Origin: Bacteroidales bacterium
GTDB lineage: Bacteria; Bacteroidota; Bacteroidia; Bacteroidales; UBA932
DNA length: 64,000 nucleotides
NCBI GenBank assembly: GCA_017561265.1
Contig: JAFZDJ010000019.1
Coordinates: forward strand, 55,663 to 119,662
Direction: 5' to 3'
The notes under the pieces are model-generated. The model worked only from the letters and a program-made list of their open reading frames with translations. It was not told the DNA's origin and made no database searches. Shown one piece after another: positions 8,989-18,704 of the stretch. The position numbers were made by a program, and so were the translations under genes. Every line of letters starts with the position of its first letter. Within the stretch, counting starts at the first letter, position 1.

Positions 8989-9515
8989 ACAAATTTCTCC
9001 TCTATCCATGTGATGATTTTATTTTTCAGATCTTCTCTGGTACCTGTATTTTCAAGCCAAATGTCCGGTAAAACAGAATCGAGAGCCGTTTCGGACGGAT
9101 GATTCAACTGTTCTTCTGTCAATCCGCTTTCAAAATCTGGTCTGCGAACTCTGATGTGTATGGTATCGAACCCAGCCTTTTTCATACCATCAATTTCGTT
9201 TGGGAACCTACAGTCGGGAATGAGTATATAGTCCCAGTTCTCGCCGAACATTTGGAATACTGACACGAGAAATTTCACCCAGTAATCCGGATCGTATTTT
9301 CTCACAATGTCTGTCCCAACATACTGAAGAAGCGTGCGTCCGATCTCATCTTTTTCGCCATTCCAGTTAAAGAAGCTGCGGCAGATATACTTCACAAGGT
9401 CGGCATAATGTGCAGTAAGAATACGATACCCTCTGGCCGTAAGTTCGCTGTTCAGGATTTCTGCGGCGGTATCCTTTCCATGCCGTGCTTTGCCGGAAAT
9501 TAGAATAACCTTCAT
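8985..9515 (-). CDS. Deoxynucleoside monophosphate kinase
   Basis: 176 aa P-loop kinase. Walker A is ISGKARHGKDTAAE (about residues 6-19), with the lid and substrate regions resembling phage T4 gp1-type dNMP kinases (WDYILIPDCRFPNEID supplies a conserved DxRFxxE element). It phosphorylates dNMPs to dNDPs for phage DNA synthesis. It overlaps both neighbours by 4 bases, in line with one polycistronic message. Confidence 0.85.
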   Translation of the reverse strand: MKVILISGKARHGKDTAAEILNSELTARGYRILTAHYADLVKYICRSFFNWNGEKDEIGRTLLQYVGTDIVRKYDPDYWVKFLVSVFQMFGENWDYILIPDCRFPNEIDGMKKAGFDTIHIRVRRPDFESGLTEEQLNHPSETALDSVLPDIWLENTGTREDLKNKIITWIEEKFV

Positions 9516-10090
9516 TCATCCTCCTTTACTGCAAAAGAATCCAGAAATTCATCAAGTATGAGTGTGTCTGAACCCTCTGGTTCCGGAGTATATCTAACGA
9601 ATTTACTGGAAGATGATTGCATTGCAGTATTCATTTCTTCGCTTACGAGACTTCCGTAAAGACGATTTATAATTTCTCTGTACTCGCCTACAATTCCTCC
9701 GTACTGCCCAGTGAAGTATTCCGACAGAGAATTATAAAATTTTCCCACAACAGAATTACGAAGCGGAATTTCCATGTTCATAAGAGCCATCTGCTCATCC
9801 AATGTCATTCCGTCTTCAGTTAAAAGACAGTCACATTTATAGCCTCTCAGGTTTTCTGATAAGGTTTTTGTTTGGAGAAGTGCTCCGTTCAAAAATTCCA
9901 TTTTGGCTTCTTCGGCGAAACGATTTGAACAAATTGATTTTACGCCAGGAAGGTTTTCATATGAGCAAATTGCCCTGTTAAATGCATTAGTGCTTTGCTT
10001 TGAGCAAAAAACAATGTAAACTTTTGCATTTGGAGTGAGACTGCACAAACGGATTGCGTCCTGTAATGTCTGACTATTCAACGTTCTCAT
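9512..10090 (-). CDS. Hypothetical protein, 192 aa
   Basis: Starts at ATGAGAAC with GGGAGG upstream, overlapping the preceding gene's stop by 4 bases. The N-terminal half has an alternating alpha/beta look with a strand ending in KVYIVFCSKQS, and the C-terminal part is acidic and Ser-rich. No family is recognised. Its place between the dNMP kinase and replication genes suggests an early role. Confidence 0.75.
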   Translation of the reverse strand: MRTLNSQTLQDAIRLCSLTPNAKVYIVFCSKQSTNAFNRAICSYENLPGVKSICSNRFAEEAKMEFLNGALLQTKTLSENLRGYKCDCLLTEDGMTLDEQMALMNMEIPLRNSVVGKFYNSLSEYFTGQYGGIVGEYREIINRLYGSLVSEEMNTAMQSSSSKFVRYTPEPEGSDTLILDEFLDSFAVKEDE

Positions 10091-10383
10091 AAACCAGAAT
10101 CCTCCCGAAGCAAAGGTACTATATCGTCTGCGGTAATTGGTTCTTCTCCGCAGAGAGCAAGATTATCCGTTACCGGATTTCTCTTACATCTTGGAAGTAT
10201 GTATGTGTTCATCAGTTTATCGAAGCAGTTACAACAGAGTTCAACATCAATGCGACTCCCGTCAAACTCACTTCCATAACCTACATGATGATGAAATCCG
10301 AATGCTTCCTGCTTGTCCCAAAAGTTAAAACGATTTCCGCACATAGTACAAATATGCTGCGGTTTATATTGTATCTGATCCAT
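10087..10383 (-). CDS. Small zinc-ribbon protein, 98 aa
   Basis: Two cysteine pairs, CTMCGNRF near residue 13 and CCNCFDKL near 50, separated by a His-rich stretch (FGFHHHVGYG), suggest a structural zinc site. A good AGGAGG lies before the start. Function unknown; such ribbons are common in clostridial phages. Confidence 0.75.
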   Translation of the reverse strand: MDQIQYKPQHICTMCGNRFNFWDKQEAFGFHHHVGYGSEFDGSRIDVELCCNCFDKLMNTYILPRCKRNPVTDNLALCGEEPITADDIVPLLREDSGL

Positions 10384-10459
10384 CGTACCTCCTGTTGGTC
10401 ACAAAATCAGTGTTTTATATTCATTGACGTAATGACTGTCATTACGATTGAGCTGTCTT

Positions 10460-11200
10460 TCATGCCGGTTTCTCGTCATAGAAGATAAACTCCTTTGCAT
10501 ACGGCAGAGATCGCATCCATCCGATAAAACTATCTGTATCGGGGGTATGGATACCGCTCCATTCATTCAGCTTATGATTTGCTCGCTGATGGCGAATGGA
10601 GATTAGATTTTCATAGGTCAAAGTACACGTTCTCATCTGAAGCCAAGACTCCGGCAGCCAACGGATCAGTTCTTTCCAGTAACGCACATCACCGGTGGAC
10701 AGATAAGTATTTCTCAGAAATTCCAACTTGGTAATGAATTCGTCTGCAATCTTTCCGACTGTAGTTGTTGCAAACGGAAGTTTAGGATGATAGTCATCTG
10801 TCTCAAAGCAGTCGATTGTAATAGGCTTGGATGTGAGCTTGTGCATGGTACTGGTGGAATTAGCAACTGTTCCCACCTTATATGTATCATACTCTTTCCA
10901 CCAATACAGAGGAGCTGTGATGTCCACAGAGACAAAAATCTGTCTGATGAATTTGCGGTGTTCTGAACCTGCGTTAATAAGCTGTGTGGCAAGTTTCATA
11001 TCATTGGGACCGATAAACGGCAGACACTCTTTGCCAAAACCGTCAAACCATTTGCAGGACTCACATCCGGATACTGTGTCGTTTGTGCGATGGCATTCGT
11101 CGGAAAAGTCGCTGTCTGAACGCCCCCAACTTTCTTTAGGATTTCGCATACCTCGAAGAGCGTGCTTGAACCCCCAGACTTCTGTGTTTTCAAATTTCAT
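10460..11200 (-). CDS. Possible flavin-dependent thymidylate synthase relative
   Basis: 246 aa. The segment GSEHRKFIRQIFVSVDITAP, then KEYDTYKVGTVANSTS, resembles the ThyX fold region that carries RHR...S, but the canonical RHRxxS signature is not intact, so catalytic activity is uncertain. If it is a ThyX relative it would convert dUMP (from the dUTPase) to dTMP using folate and FAD. A Cys-rich N-terminal part (CHRTNDTVSGCESCKW, about 34-50) is unusual. It lies directly downstream of the DNA polymerase gene on the same strand. Confidence 0.55.
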   Translation of the reverse strand: MKFENTEVWGFKHALRGMRNPKESWGRSDSDFSDECHRTNDTVSGCESCKWFDGFGKECLPFIGPNDMKLATQLINAGSEHRKFIRQIFVSVDITAPLYWWKEYDTYKVGTVANSTSTMHKLTSKPITIDCFETDDYHPKLPFATTTVGKIADEFITKLEFLRNTYLSTGDVRYWKELIRWLPESWLQMRTCTLTYENLISIRHQRANHKLNEWSGIHTPDTDSFIGWMRSLPYAKEFIFYDEKPA

Positions 11201-11220
11201 GGTATTTCCTTTCCGGATAT

Positions 11221-14200
11221 TTAATGGATTTTTTCGTAACCGGTCATCGTAAAATATTGACCGTTTCTTTCAAAAGACTTACAAAGGATGATATCGCCTT
11301 TTTTAATAGGTTCCTTATCAAATACCCTATTCATTACTGTGAATCGGCTTTCCTTTCCGCTTCCGATGGATTTTGTGATAACAGAATAGCCGAATTGTTT
11401 ATTATCTTTTTTTCGCAGCAAAGGATAGGTCTCCATTATGTATAGCTTCTTTCTATCCTCTTCTTTATCAGATACATATCCGACATATCCCATAACATCA
11501 GTAAAATTGCGAACCTTGGTTATGTCGTCAAGATCGGTCATTCCAACAGACTTTATAGCAATTTCTGCTTCATGAAGAATGGCTTCGGTATCAAGGAGTG
11601 TATAGCTTTTTGCTTCAGCTCCCGATTTTGTTGTCCCAACAGAATACTTCTGGACAATAGATTCCAGCGGAGTACCAGCTACCTTTTCTTTATTCACTTT
11701 TTTCGCTTCACCCTTCTTGAAAATTTCCGTGTACATTTCAAGAATCCGAAACAGCTCTCTTTGATTGCCGAATTCTGAGAAGAAATCGAGCTTTATCAGG
11801 ATATCAAGCTGACGGGAGTTGATCGATGAAAATGTATCAATATCAGACAGCGCATCAACAAAGTATGTATATTTCTTCGCATGAGCAAGATCATACAGTT
11901 CTTCCGCTACACCATTACTCATGAATTTAATAGAAGAAAGTCCTTTAGCGATGACATTCCTTTCTTCATCAAAGAAGTATTCGCTCTTTGACAGACCCCA
12001 TTTCGGCATTGTGATTTTTATTTTATTTTTGGAAGCATATGCTGTGCCATTTTTGATATCATCTTCATTTGCAGCATTGTTCAGGAAAGATGTAATAAAT
12101 GCAAGAGGATAGTAGTATCGATAATAGGCGCATAGATATCCAAGCAGACAATATGCTATAGAGTGATTGTACCCAAACTGGTAGCTCGCACTGTCTTCGA
12201 TAACCTGTAAAAACTCTGTGGCTTCCTTCTCTGCCTGTTCACGAGAGCTTGAAGATTTCTTACAGTACCCCTCCAGAATAGACGGCATGGCTTTATCGAG
12301 TCTGTCTTTCTGTTTTCTGCCGATTGCACGACGGATATTATCTGCTTCGCTTCCCGACAAGCCGCATATCTGCTGTAAGAATTTGATAGTATCTTCTTGG
12401 TAGATCAAATACCCGAGATTGTCTTTCAACAGTTCATCAATCACTTCCGACGGATTCTGATGTGTTTTTCGAGCAAGAAGCGTATCTCTATAGGAACTTC
12501 CGGACGGTCTGATACAGGCAGTTACAATCGACATATCAAAAATGCTTTTTGGGACAAATTTTTTCAGACTTTCGAATGCAAAAGCCCCTTCAAACTGGAA
12601 TATTCCGGACGGATTTTTAATCATATCAGCCCACACGTTTTCATCATCCCAATCGATTTCATGGGTTTTAGGATAGGGTTTGTTCAGATATGTACAGCAG
12701 TCACGGATTACCTGAACTGTTTTCAGAATCAGAAAGTCGTACTTGGCAAGTCCTGTATAATCATGGATGTTTTCCATGTCAAGGAACAGACAGTTCTCAT
12801 CATCCTTATCGAAAACACCAAAATTATCTACTAACGTGATAGGACTGATAACCATTCCTGCCGGATGAACTGACTGAGATATTTTTGTGTCTATGAGTCC
12901 ATCGTAATAATAGAAGATTTCCGGATACTTTTTCTTTGTTTTTTCCGGATCGGAATCAAACTCATTCTTGATACGTGCGATGTTCGGCAGAGACCAAGGA
13001 TTAACATCAGAATCGTCCTTGTAGTATCCCTGCCCTCCACTCAACGGATGGGTTCCTTTCATGATCCCTGCGTTCGGATGTTCTTTTGTCCAGCAAGTTG
13101 CAAGATGTCTGCCTACGTCATCGATAACACCCTTTGACTGAATAGTGCCGAAAGAAGCTACACGAGCTGTTTTGTCTACTCCGAATCTCTCAGTGATATG
13201 CTTGAAAATAGCTGGTCTGTCGGATTCAACGCAGTCGATATCAATGTCTCCGATTTCTACTCTGTCCTCATTGCAGAATCTGGAAAATACAGTTCTCCAC
13301 GTTTCCGGGTTCAAATCGATTATATCTGTGACATACGCCACTCTGGATCCGCCGACAGAACCTCTCGCAGTACCGATAGCCATACCATTTTCCTTACACC
13401 AACAGATCAGTTCACTCATGGATAACATGAAACCATCCATTTTCAGCTTTTGAAATACACGCATTTCTTCGTCGATTGCTGAACGGAATGCAGATACCTG
13501 ATTCACCGAAATGATTCCGGCTTCAACCTTTTCCCGGAACATTCTCTCCACTCGTTCTGCGAATATCCGTGAGTCTTCTTCGCGGCTCCCGTAAAGGATA
13601 GGATACTTTATAGTCGTGTCCAACTCAATTTCATCGGTCATGTCATAAAGGCAATTTGTATTTCGAATAGCTGACATATATTCGCTTTCAGAGAGGGCAT
13701 CTTGAACTCTAAACATTTCTTTCAATTCGTCGTATGTTTTATAGGTCAGGTCAAAGGCATCCTCATCTCCATATGATTTATGTTTTGAGGATAAAAGAAC
13801 CTTTCTGCATTCTGCCTTATAAGAACTGGAGCTGTGTGTGTCAGTACCGGCAATTAACGGGGTTCCAATTTCTCTGGATAATACAGCAAGCCGTTTATTG
13901 AACTCAATTTGTTCTGGATGATTATGAGGTTGCACTTCCAGAAAAGTGTACTTCCGGGCAAGCTCCATATATCTTGGATGGCTTTGCGGCAATTTGTTCA
14001 GCGGAGATGCGAGACAAGCACTGGTGGAAATGATATTATCTGACATTCCGAGGAACTCATCAAAACTGATACGGTTTGTATAGTAAAAGTGTTCTTTGTC
14101 GCATGACTTGCTCACAAGTGCATTGAGTTCCATCAAACCATCCATATTTCGTGCCATCAGGACGGTATGGTAATTATCACGTTCCTTTACAGAAAGGGAT

Positions 14201-14424
14201 TCTGTCAGATAGATTTCTACAGAATGGATATACCGTAATCCTGCTTCACGACAGGCGTGCCATTTTTCTGTCCAGTTCAAAGGTTTGCCGTGCTCGCTGA
14301 TTGATAAAGCCTTTGCGCCATCCCTTACGGCAAGCTCAATATAGTCTGTATATTTGGTACAGCTATCAAGAAGACTGTATTCCGTATGGCAATGAAACAT
14401 TGTATAAGATTCGATAACGACCAC
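11221..14424 (-). CDS. dnaE: DNA polymerase III alpha subunit (DnaE type)
   Basis: 1067 aa C-family replicase. An N-terminal PHP domain begins at FHCHTEYSLLDS. The polymerase core shows the GTARGSVGGSRVAYV palm motif (about 355-370) and DIDIDCVESDR with the catalytic aspartates (about 405). The finger and tandem helix-hairpin-helix regions follow, then a C-terminal OB-like part. No 3'-5' exonuclease domain is present, so this is DnaE, not PolC. The start is uncertain: a GTG at 14424 lies very close to GAGAGG, while the next ATG at 14400 is 21 bases from it. It heads the replication block with primase, helicase, SSB and annealing protein. Confidence 0.97.
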   Translation of the reverse strand: MVVIESYTMFHCHTEYSLLDSCTKYTDYIELAVRDGAKALSISEHGKPLNWTEKWHACREAGLRYIHSVEIYLTESLSVKERDNYHTVLMARNMDGLMELNALVSKSCDKEHFYYTNRISFDEFLGMSDNIISTSACLASPLNKLPQSHPRYMELARKYTFLEVQPHNHPEQIEFNKRLAVLSREIGTPLIAGTDTHSSSSYKAECRKVLLSSKHKSYGDEDAFDLTYKTYDELKEMFRVQDALSESEYMSAIRNTNCLYDMTDEIELDTTIKYPILYGSREEDSRIFAERVERMFREKVEAGIISVNQVSAFRSAIDEEMRVFQKLKMDGFMLSMSELICWCKENGMAIGTARGSVGGSRVAYVTDIIDLNPETWRTVFSRFCNEDRVEIGDIDIDCVESDRPAIFKHITERFGVDKTARVASFGTIQSKGVIDDVGRHLATCWTKEHPNAGIMKGTHPLSGGQGYYKDDSDVNPWSLPNIARIKNEFDSDPEKTKKKYPEIFYYYDGLIDTKISQSVHPAGMVISPITLVDNFGVFDKDDENCLFLDMENIHDYTGLAKYDFLILKTVQVIRDCCTYLNKPYPKTHEIDWDDENVWADMIKNPSGIFQFEGAFAFESLKKFVPKSIFDMSIVTACIRPSGSSYRDTLLARKTHQNPSEVIDELLKDNLGYLIYQEDTIKFLQQICGLSGSEADNIRRAIGRKQKDRLDKAMPSILEGYCKKSSSSREQAEKEATEFLQVIEDSASYQFGYNHSIAYCLLGYLCAYYRYYYPLAFITSFLNNAANEDDIKNGTAYASKNKIKITMPKWGLSKSEYFFDEERNVIAKGLSSIKFMSNGVAEELYDLAHAKKYTYFVDALSDIDTFSSINSRQLDILIKLDFFSEFGNQRELFRILEMYTEIFKKGEAKKVNKEKVAGTPLESIVQKYSVGTTKSGAEAKSYTLLDTEAILHEAEIAIKSVGMTDLDDITKVRNFTDVMGYVGYVSDKEEDRKKLYIMETYPLLRKKDNKQFGYSVITKSIGSGKESRFTVMNRVFDKEPIKKGDIILCKSFERNGQYFTMTGYEKIH

Positions 14425-14444
14425 CTCTCTTTCTAAAATTGAAT

Positions 14445-15428
14445 TTAAGACAAACGTTTTTTCTGATCGTACAATTTCAGGAAAATCTCCTTTCCTTTAT
14501 CGACCGGCGCATCTTTTTCTGCAAGCAAATTCTCTGTGTCACAGAGGTAAAAAACATTCACATAGCGTTTCAGTCGGTTGATGTTATAATCCTTTCGGAT
14601 ATCAACTTCCTTATCAAGCGCAAAAACGACATGGCATCCGAGAGATGCAAGGATTTTCATTTGATACGGATTCAGATGGGAAGTCAATACAGCCCCGCAG
14701 TTATGAATCCCCCACGAGTCTGCCATTAAAACGCTTTTGCACCCCTCAAAAAGGATAATTTCTCCATGTTGGCGGATATGATTCATGTTTTCTGCAAGAC
14801 CATATATGGTATCAAGCTGTCCCCATGGATAGAAATATGTGTATTTTCTCAATCCTTTTTCTTTCCAGCCTGCTGTTAGGGTTCTTCCGCCGATATTGAC
14901 AATCTTACCGGATACACTGCGTATTGGATATACCAGTCTGTCGGAAAAACTATCATACCGCACCTGAAATTTTTGCAATGAGTCCTGTGATATTCCTTCA
15001 TCCTCCCAGATCGCCAATTTTTCTGGTACGATTTCATATCTTTCCATATATGTATCTGGGAGAACAGTATGAGGAATAGTTTTTTGATCCGAGGTTTTGA
15101 CAGCGTATTTCCTGCAGGCAACTGCCGCAGTCAGTTTTTTCTGAGGTTCGGCAAGATCGCCGTGAAAGTCCGCTGCTTTCTTCAAGAGTTCCACGGCTGC
15201 CTTGCCTGAACATTTGTGATAGTATTTTATGAATGTGTACAGATTACCGCCGATACCTGAACTGTAATCATAGAACACGGGAGGATCCCGTCTGACTGAA
15301 AAGGATGGCGTTTTCTCGTGCTGGAAAGGACTTAATCCCCAAAATTCACCGTTTTTCTCTTCCAGTTCCACATACTGCTCTATGTAACTCACGATATCAA
15401 TGGATTGTATCAGTTCTGAAAGTTCCAT
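14445..15428 (-). CDS. dnaG: DnaG-type primase with degenerate zinc site
   Basis: 327 aa. The N-terminal zinc-binding-like domain keeps the family frame (GLSPFQHEKTPSFSV and YDYSSGIGGNLYTFI), but the Cys ligands of CHC2 primases are replaced by Ser and Gly. The TOPRIM domain is clear: EIILFEGCKSVLMADSWG with the conserved Glu (about 225), and VFALDKEVD with the aspartates (about 268). No helicase-interacting C-terminal domain is present. It would lay down RNA primers for the DnaE polymerase alongside the DnaB helicase encoded next. Confidence 0.9.
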   Translation of the reverse strand: MELSELIQSIDIVSYIEQYVELEEKNGEFWGLSPFQHEKTPSFSVRRDPPVFYDYSSGIGGNLYTFIKYYHKCSGKAAVELLKKAADFHGDLAEPQKKLTAAVACRKYAVKTSDQKTIPHTVLPDTYMERYEIVPEKLAIWEDEGISQDSLQKFQVRYDSFSDRLVYPIRSVSGKIVNIGGRTLTAGWKEKGLRKYTYFYPWGQLDTIYGLAENMNHIRQHGEIILFEGCKSVLMADSWGIHNCGAVLTSHLNPYQMKILASLGCHVVFALDKEVDIRKDYNINRLKRYVNVFYLCDTENLLAEKDAPVDKGKEIFLKLYDQKKRLS

Positions 15429-15475
15429 ACGGCTCTCCCAAAATGTAATTAGTTAAATTAGCATGTTGAAATACA

Positions 15476-16810
15476 TTAAAAAGGCGACTGCGGAATATGC
15501 TGTTTCGCCTGTTCGTAACTGATATGGTTTCCATCGAACCAAAGGTCGATATATTCGCCGGTGGCGTGCTGCATTCCGTTTCGATTGATGCTGACAACCA
15601 TTTTCTTATTGCCGCATTCCTCTCCGTCAGCTTCCATTTCTTCCTGTGTTTTATCCATCAGCATAATAATTGTTGAGGCATTTCTTGCAATTTTTGCAGA
15701 ATCCGCAAGCTTGTTATTTACTGTTGCCTGAGCTGCCCCGATTGCCGCAATATTCATGGCACCTGCAATCTCATTCTTAACCAGGTCTACACATCTGCCC
15801 ATTGCAGCATATGTTTGAAAAGCATCTGCTTCGTTCCCGGTTGATTTGAAGTAATCAATCACTATCACATCAATAGGGCATAAATTATGCTGCCGTCGTA
15901 CTGCCGTGTAGATACCTTGCGCATCAAAGAATGGCATATAGAGATGTGTAAACTTTCGAGTTTTCATCCACTCTTTTGCTTCGATTATTTTTGCTTCTTC
16001 CTCTTTCGTGTAATTACCAGATGTAAGTTTCCTGTATTCCACACCAGAAATATGAGACAGAAGTCTTGCCGTAAAATGTCTGCTGGAAAGCTCTGAGTCA
16101 ATATACAGAACTGATTTGTCCTGTCTGAGAAGATCAACAGCACAGTTCAGAAGCATGATACTTTTACCGACTTTCTGCTGTGCGCCGAATATTATCAGTT
16201 CTCCCTGTTCGATTGTTACATACTCATTCAGTACCGGAAATTTGAACGGAATACCGGAGTACCCATCGCCTTGTCTGCTTTGAATTTCCTCCCATAAGCT
16301 ATCAATGACATCTGCATACTGAGGAATCTCTTCTGTTTTTGAGTATGCGGAAATCACTTCGTCGATACTCTGATAGATTTTCTGTTGACAATCATCAGCC
16401 GGAGAACCCGTAAGACATAACTTCTGGCACCCCTGCAATGTTTTATACATTTCCCTGCGAAAAGCAGCATCCAGTACATTAGAGACAAGAAGCTTATATT
16501 CTTCTATGCTTTGTCTGTCCAGAACATAGCTCATATCTACAAGTTCATTCAGTTTATCTACTGTCAGTGTTTCTGAATGCTTTCCGGAGGCATCTACCTG
16601 GTTGAGCACTTCAAGAATATTATATGGATCAATACTTGTAATTCCCTGTTTAGCAAGTTCACAGATTGCAGTATAAACATATTTGTTTTCTGTATCCGTA
16701 AAATGTTGTGGCAGTAGATTTTCGGAATAGAATACATACTCCGGATGGTGTATCAGGGTAGCAATAATTCCTGATTCACTTTCTATACGGTTAATTTCAT
16801 CCATTCTCAT
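15476..16810 (-). CDS. dnaB: Replicative DNA helicase (DnaB family)
   Basis: 444 aa. An N-terminal helical domain (about 1-150) precedes a RecA-like motor. Walker A is FGAQQKVGKSIMLLN (about 205-220), Walker B is VIVIDYFKS (about 288), and an SINRNG segment near the C-terminus fits the arginine-finger region. It forms a hexamer that unwinds DNA ahead of the polymerase. It overlaps the nuclease gene by 14 bases; the start is either of two ATG codons (16810 or 16804). Confidence 0.95.
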   Translation of the reverse strand: MRMDEINRIESESGIIATLIHHPEYVFYSENLLPQHFTDTENKYVYTAICELAKQGITSIDPYNILEVLNQVDASGKHSETLTVDKLNELVDMSYVLDRQSIEEYKLLVSNVLDAAFRREMYKTLQGCQKLCLTGSPADDCQQKIYQSIDEVISAYSKTEEIPQYADVIDSLWEEIQSRQGDGYSGIPFKFPVLNEYVTIEQGELIIFGAQQKVGKSIMLLNCAVDLLRQDKSVLYIDSELSSRHFTARLLSHISGVEYRKLTSGNYTKEEEAKIIEAKEWMKTRKFTHLYMPFFDAQGIYTAVRRQHNLCPIDVIVIDYFKSTGNEADAFQTYAAMGRCVDLVKNEIAGAMNIAAIGAAQATVNNKLADSAKIARNASTIIMLMDKTQEEMEADGEECGNKKMVVSINRNGMQHATGEYIDLWFDGNHISYEQAKQHIPQSPF

Positions 16811-17597
16811 TCTTCTTGTTCATCCTCTCCTTGAATGTGTCGCAGAATTCATTGACACCACACAGATAGTAACAGGAAAAGAAATCTTCGTGCGGGGTAA
16901 ATTCTTCTGAATTTTCAATTTCTGTGATTCTTTCTTTGATCCACCTCACAGTTTCATGGTATATCCCTTCGTCGAAAGGCTCGCGGATAAACACACCATT
17001 CCGAAAACAATTAAAACAAAGATACTTTGGAAACTTACCATATATCTGGTTTACTGCACCAGCGTACAGATAAAGTTGCTTGAGCATTTCATCCAGTTCT
17101 TTGTCTTTTGCAGTCGGCGTTTTCTTCCCACTTCTTGGCCTTAGACTTCTGGATTTATGGTCGATTATGATATAATCACCGTTATCTTCGCCGAGATAAT
17201 CGATAAAACCTGTGAATGGAATGCCATCAATCTCAAAATTGACACGTTCTTCTATTGCAAGAGGATTATACGTAAACGGGGTGAATGTTTCAAGAAACTG
17301 TTTCCCGGATTGTATATAACTCTCTACAATCTGACTTTTAGGGCGTATGCCTCTAACTTCGTTTTTGAAATTTCTCAGAAAGAGTAAAGGGAGTTCTTCC
17401 TTGTGGATGTTTCCCTTATAGAACTCTTCGAGCAATTTGTGCATAAACGAGCCATACGATGAATAGAATTGATCTTTTTCTTCGCAGCGGCATATATAAC
17501 GCAGATACCACCGATATGGGCAGTCATCATATGCCTCCACTCTTGAAAAACTCCAAGTCATATCCTCAATCAATGGCTTATAAATGACTTCTCCCAT
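16797..17597 (-). CDS. PD-(D/E)XK nuclease, RecB/Cas4-like
   Basis: 266 aa. The N-terminus WSFSRVEAYDDCPYRWYLRYI is the typical S-x-L/V-x-x-Y..CP opening of the RecB/Cas4 family. The catalytic core is GFIDYLGEDNGDYIIIDHKS (Asp then Asp-x-Lys, about 125-145). Cysteines near the N-terminus and in CYYLCGVNEFC at the C-terminus could bind a [4Fe-4S] cluster as in Cas4 and AddB-type nucleases. Encoded between helicase and SSB, it is likely a recombination or end-processing exonuclease working with the ERF annealing protein. There is no CRISPR array in the window. Confidence 0.88.
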   Translation of the reverse strand: MGEVIYKPLIEDMTWSFSRVEAYDDCPYRWYLRYICRCEEKDQFYSSYGSFMHKLLEEFYKGNIHKEELPLLFLRNFKNEVRGIRPKSQIVESYIQSGKQFLETFTPFTYNPLAIEERVNFEIDGIPFTGFIDYLGEDNGDYIIIDHKSRSLRPRSGKKTPTAKDKELDEMLKQLYLYAGAVNQIYGKFPKYLCFNCFRNGVFIREPFDEGIYHETVRWIKERITEIENSEEFTPHEDFFSCYYLCGVNEFCDTFKERMNKKNENG

Positions 17598-17609
17598 CGT
17601 TCACCTGCA

Positions 17610-17993
17610 TCAAAAAGGCAAACGATTATCTGCTTCGCCGGAATCCACTTCGGGCTGAGGTTCACTGATATCTGTGGAGCTGTTGTTGTCAGGCTTATTG
17701 GAATCGGGCACTTCGAAATCGAAGATTTTGTAAGTGGTATAAGTTACTTTCTTTTCTTTGTTATACCAGGTAGTAACATCGGTATCACCGAGGCGGATAC
17801 GGTCGCCTTCCTTCAGGGCAAGAGCCTTCTTAGCTGCCATAGAGCCGATACAACTAACAAATCCGGCGAAATCCTCTTCATATTCACCGGTCTGTCTGTT
17901 CTTTCTGCTGATAGAGATACGGAGCTTTGTATTTGTGTCGGATACACCCTCTACACTCCAAACTTTCGCAAAGCTGTCTTTTCTGAAACCCAT
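17610..17993 (-). CDS. ssb: Single-stranded DNA-binding protein
   Basis: 127 aa. The first about 95 residues fit an OB fold (FAGFVSCIGSMAAKKALALK followed by strand-rich sequence), and the C-terminus is a disordered acidic tail ending DNRLPF, the tip through which SSB proteins recruit partners. AAAGGAG precedes the start. It lies between the nuclease and the ERF protein, the expected neighbours. Confidence 0.85.
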   Translation of the reverse strand: MGFRKDSFAKVWSVEGVSDTNTKLRISISRKNRQTGEYEEDFAGFVSCIGSMAAKKALALKEGDRIRLGDTDVTTWYNKEKKVTYTTYKIFDFEVPDSNKPDNNSSTDISEPQPEVDSGEADNRLPF

Positions 17994-17998
17994 ATGTA

Positions 17999-18694
17999 TT
18001 ATTCTCCTTTGAATTTATTGAAATCTGCAATCAGTTTTCCTGCCAATGCAGACTCTGTGATCTGGAAGTAATTACCGTTCTTGACGTATCTGCATACCAG
18101 CTTCTTAACGGCCTCACCCTGTTCAGGATGTTCTGCGAGATACTTCTTAACTGCTTCATCGAAGGTCTCAATCAACTTTTCTGCAAGAGCCTTATCTTCT
18201 GCAAGAGCAGCTTCTTTCTGTTTGCTTCTCCAGTTGTCAGGGTCGTCATTCGGTGTTGCTACGTTAAAGAACTTGAGAAGGAAATATCTGAGTGTGTATG
18301 TAAGACCGGATCCAAGAGCCTGCGAAGCATCAGACTGCTGCCCTACAGTAATCCACGGAACAATTACTTTTTCTTCCGGATTTTCGTTGTTTACCCATGT
18401 CCATGTCATATCTGCTTTAACAATTACTTCATGGACGTTTTCTTCGTAAGGTTCGCTGGTTCCATCTGCATTCTTCAGCAGTTTGGTCTTGGAAAAATTA
18501 TGTGCCGTAACTTCCGCAGACTGCGGGACAATACCGGGCAGAAGCGACAGGTCGTACTTCTTCATCATGGCACTGATTTTTGCCAGCAAATCTTCCTCAG
18601 ATACGTAGTTATAATTGAAAGCCTTGCTTTTCTTCTGCATGACTTCAACCTGTTCTCTGATTTTTGCGAGTTTCTGATAGATATTTTCAGCCAT
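17999..18694 (-). CDS. ERF-family single-strand annealing recombinase
   Basis: 231 aa; start at MAENIYQK behind AAAGGAAC. The core shows the ERF pattern: an N-terminal region with FNYNYVSEEDLLAKI, then the glycine-containing stretch SDASQALGSGLTYTLRYFLL (about 140-160) and NDDPDNW after it. ERF proteins anneal complementary single strands during phage recombination. With SSB and the Cas4-like nuclease it makes a typical phage recombination module. Confidence 0.88.
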   Translation of the reverse strand: MAENIYQKLAKIREQVEVMQKKSKAFNYNYVSEEDLLAKISAMMKKYDLSLLPGIVPQSAEVTAHNFSKTKLLKNADGTSEPYEENVHEVIVKADMTWTWVNNENPEEKVIVPWITVGQQSDASQALGSGLTYTLRYFLLKFFNVATPNDDPDNWRSKQKEAALAEDKALAEKLIETFDEAVKKYLAEHPEQGEAVKKLVCRYVKNGNYFQITESALAGKLIADFNKFKGE

Positions 18695-18704
18695 TTTGTT
18701 CCTT

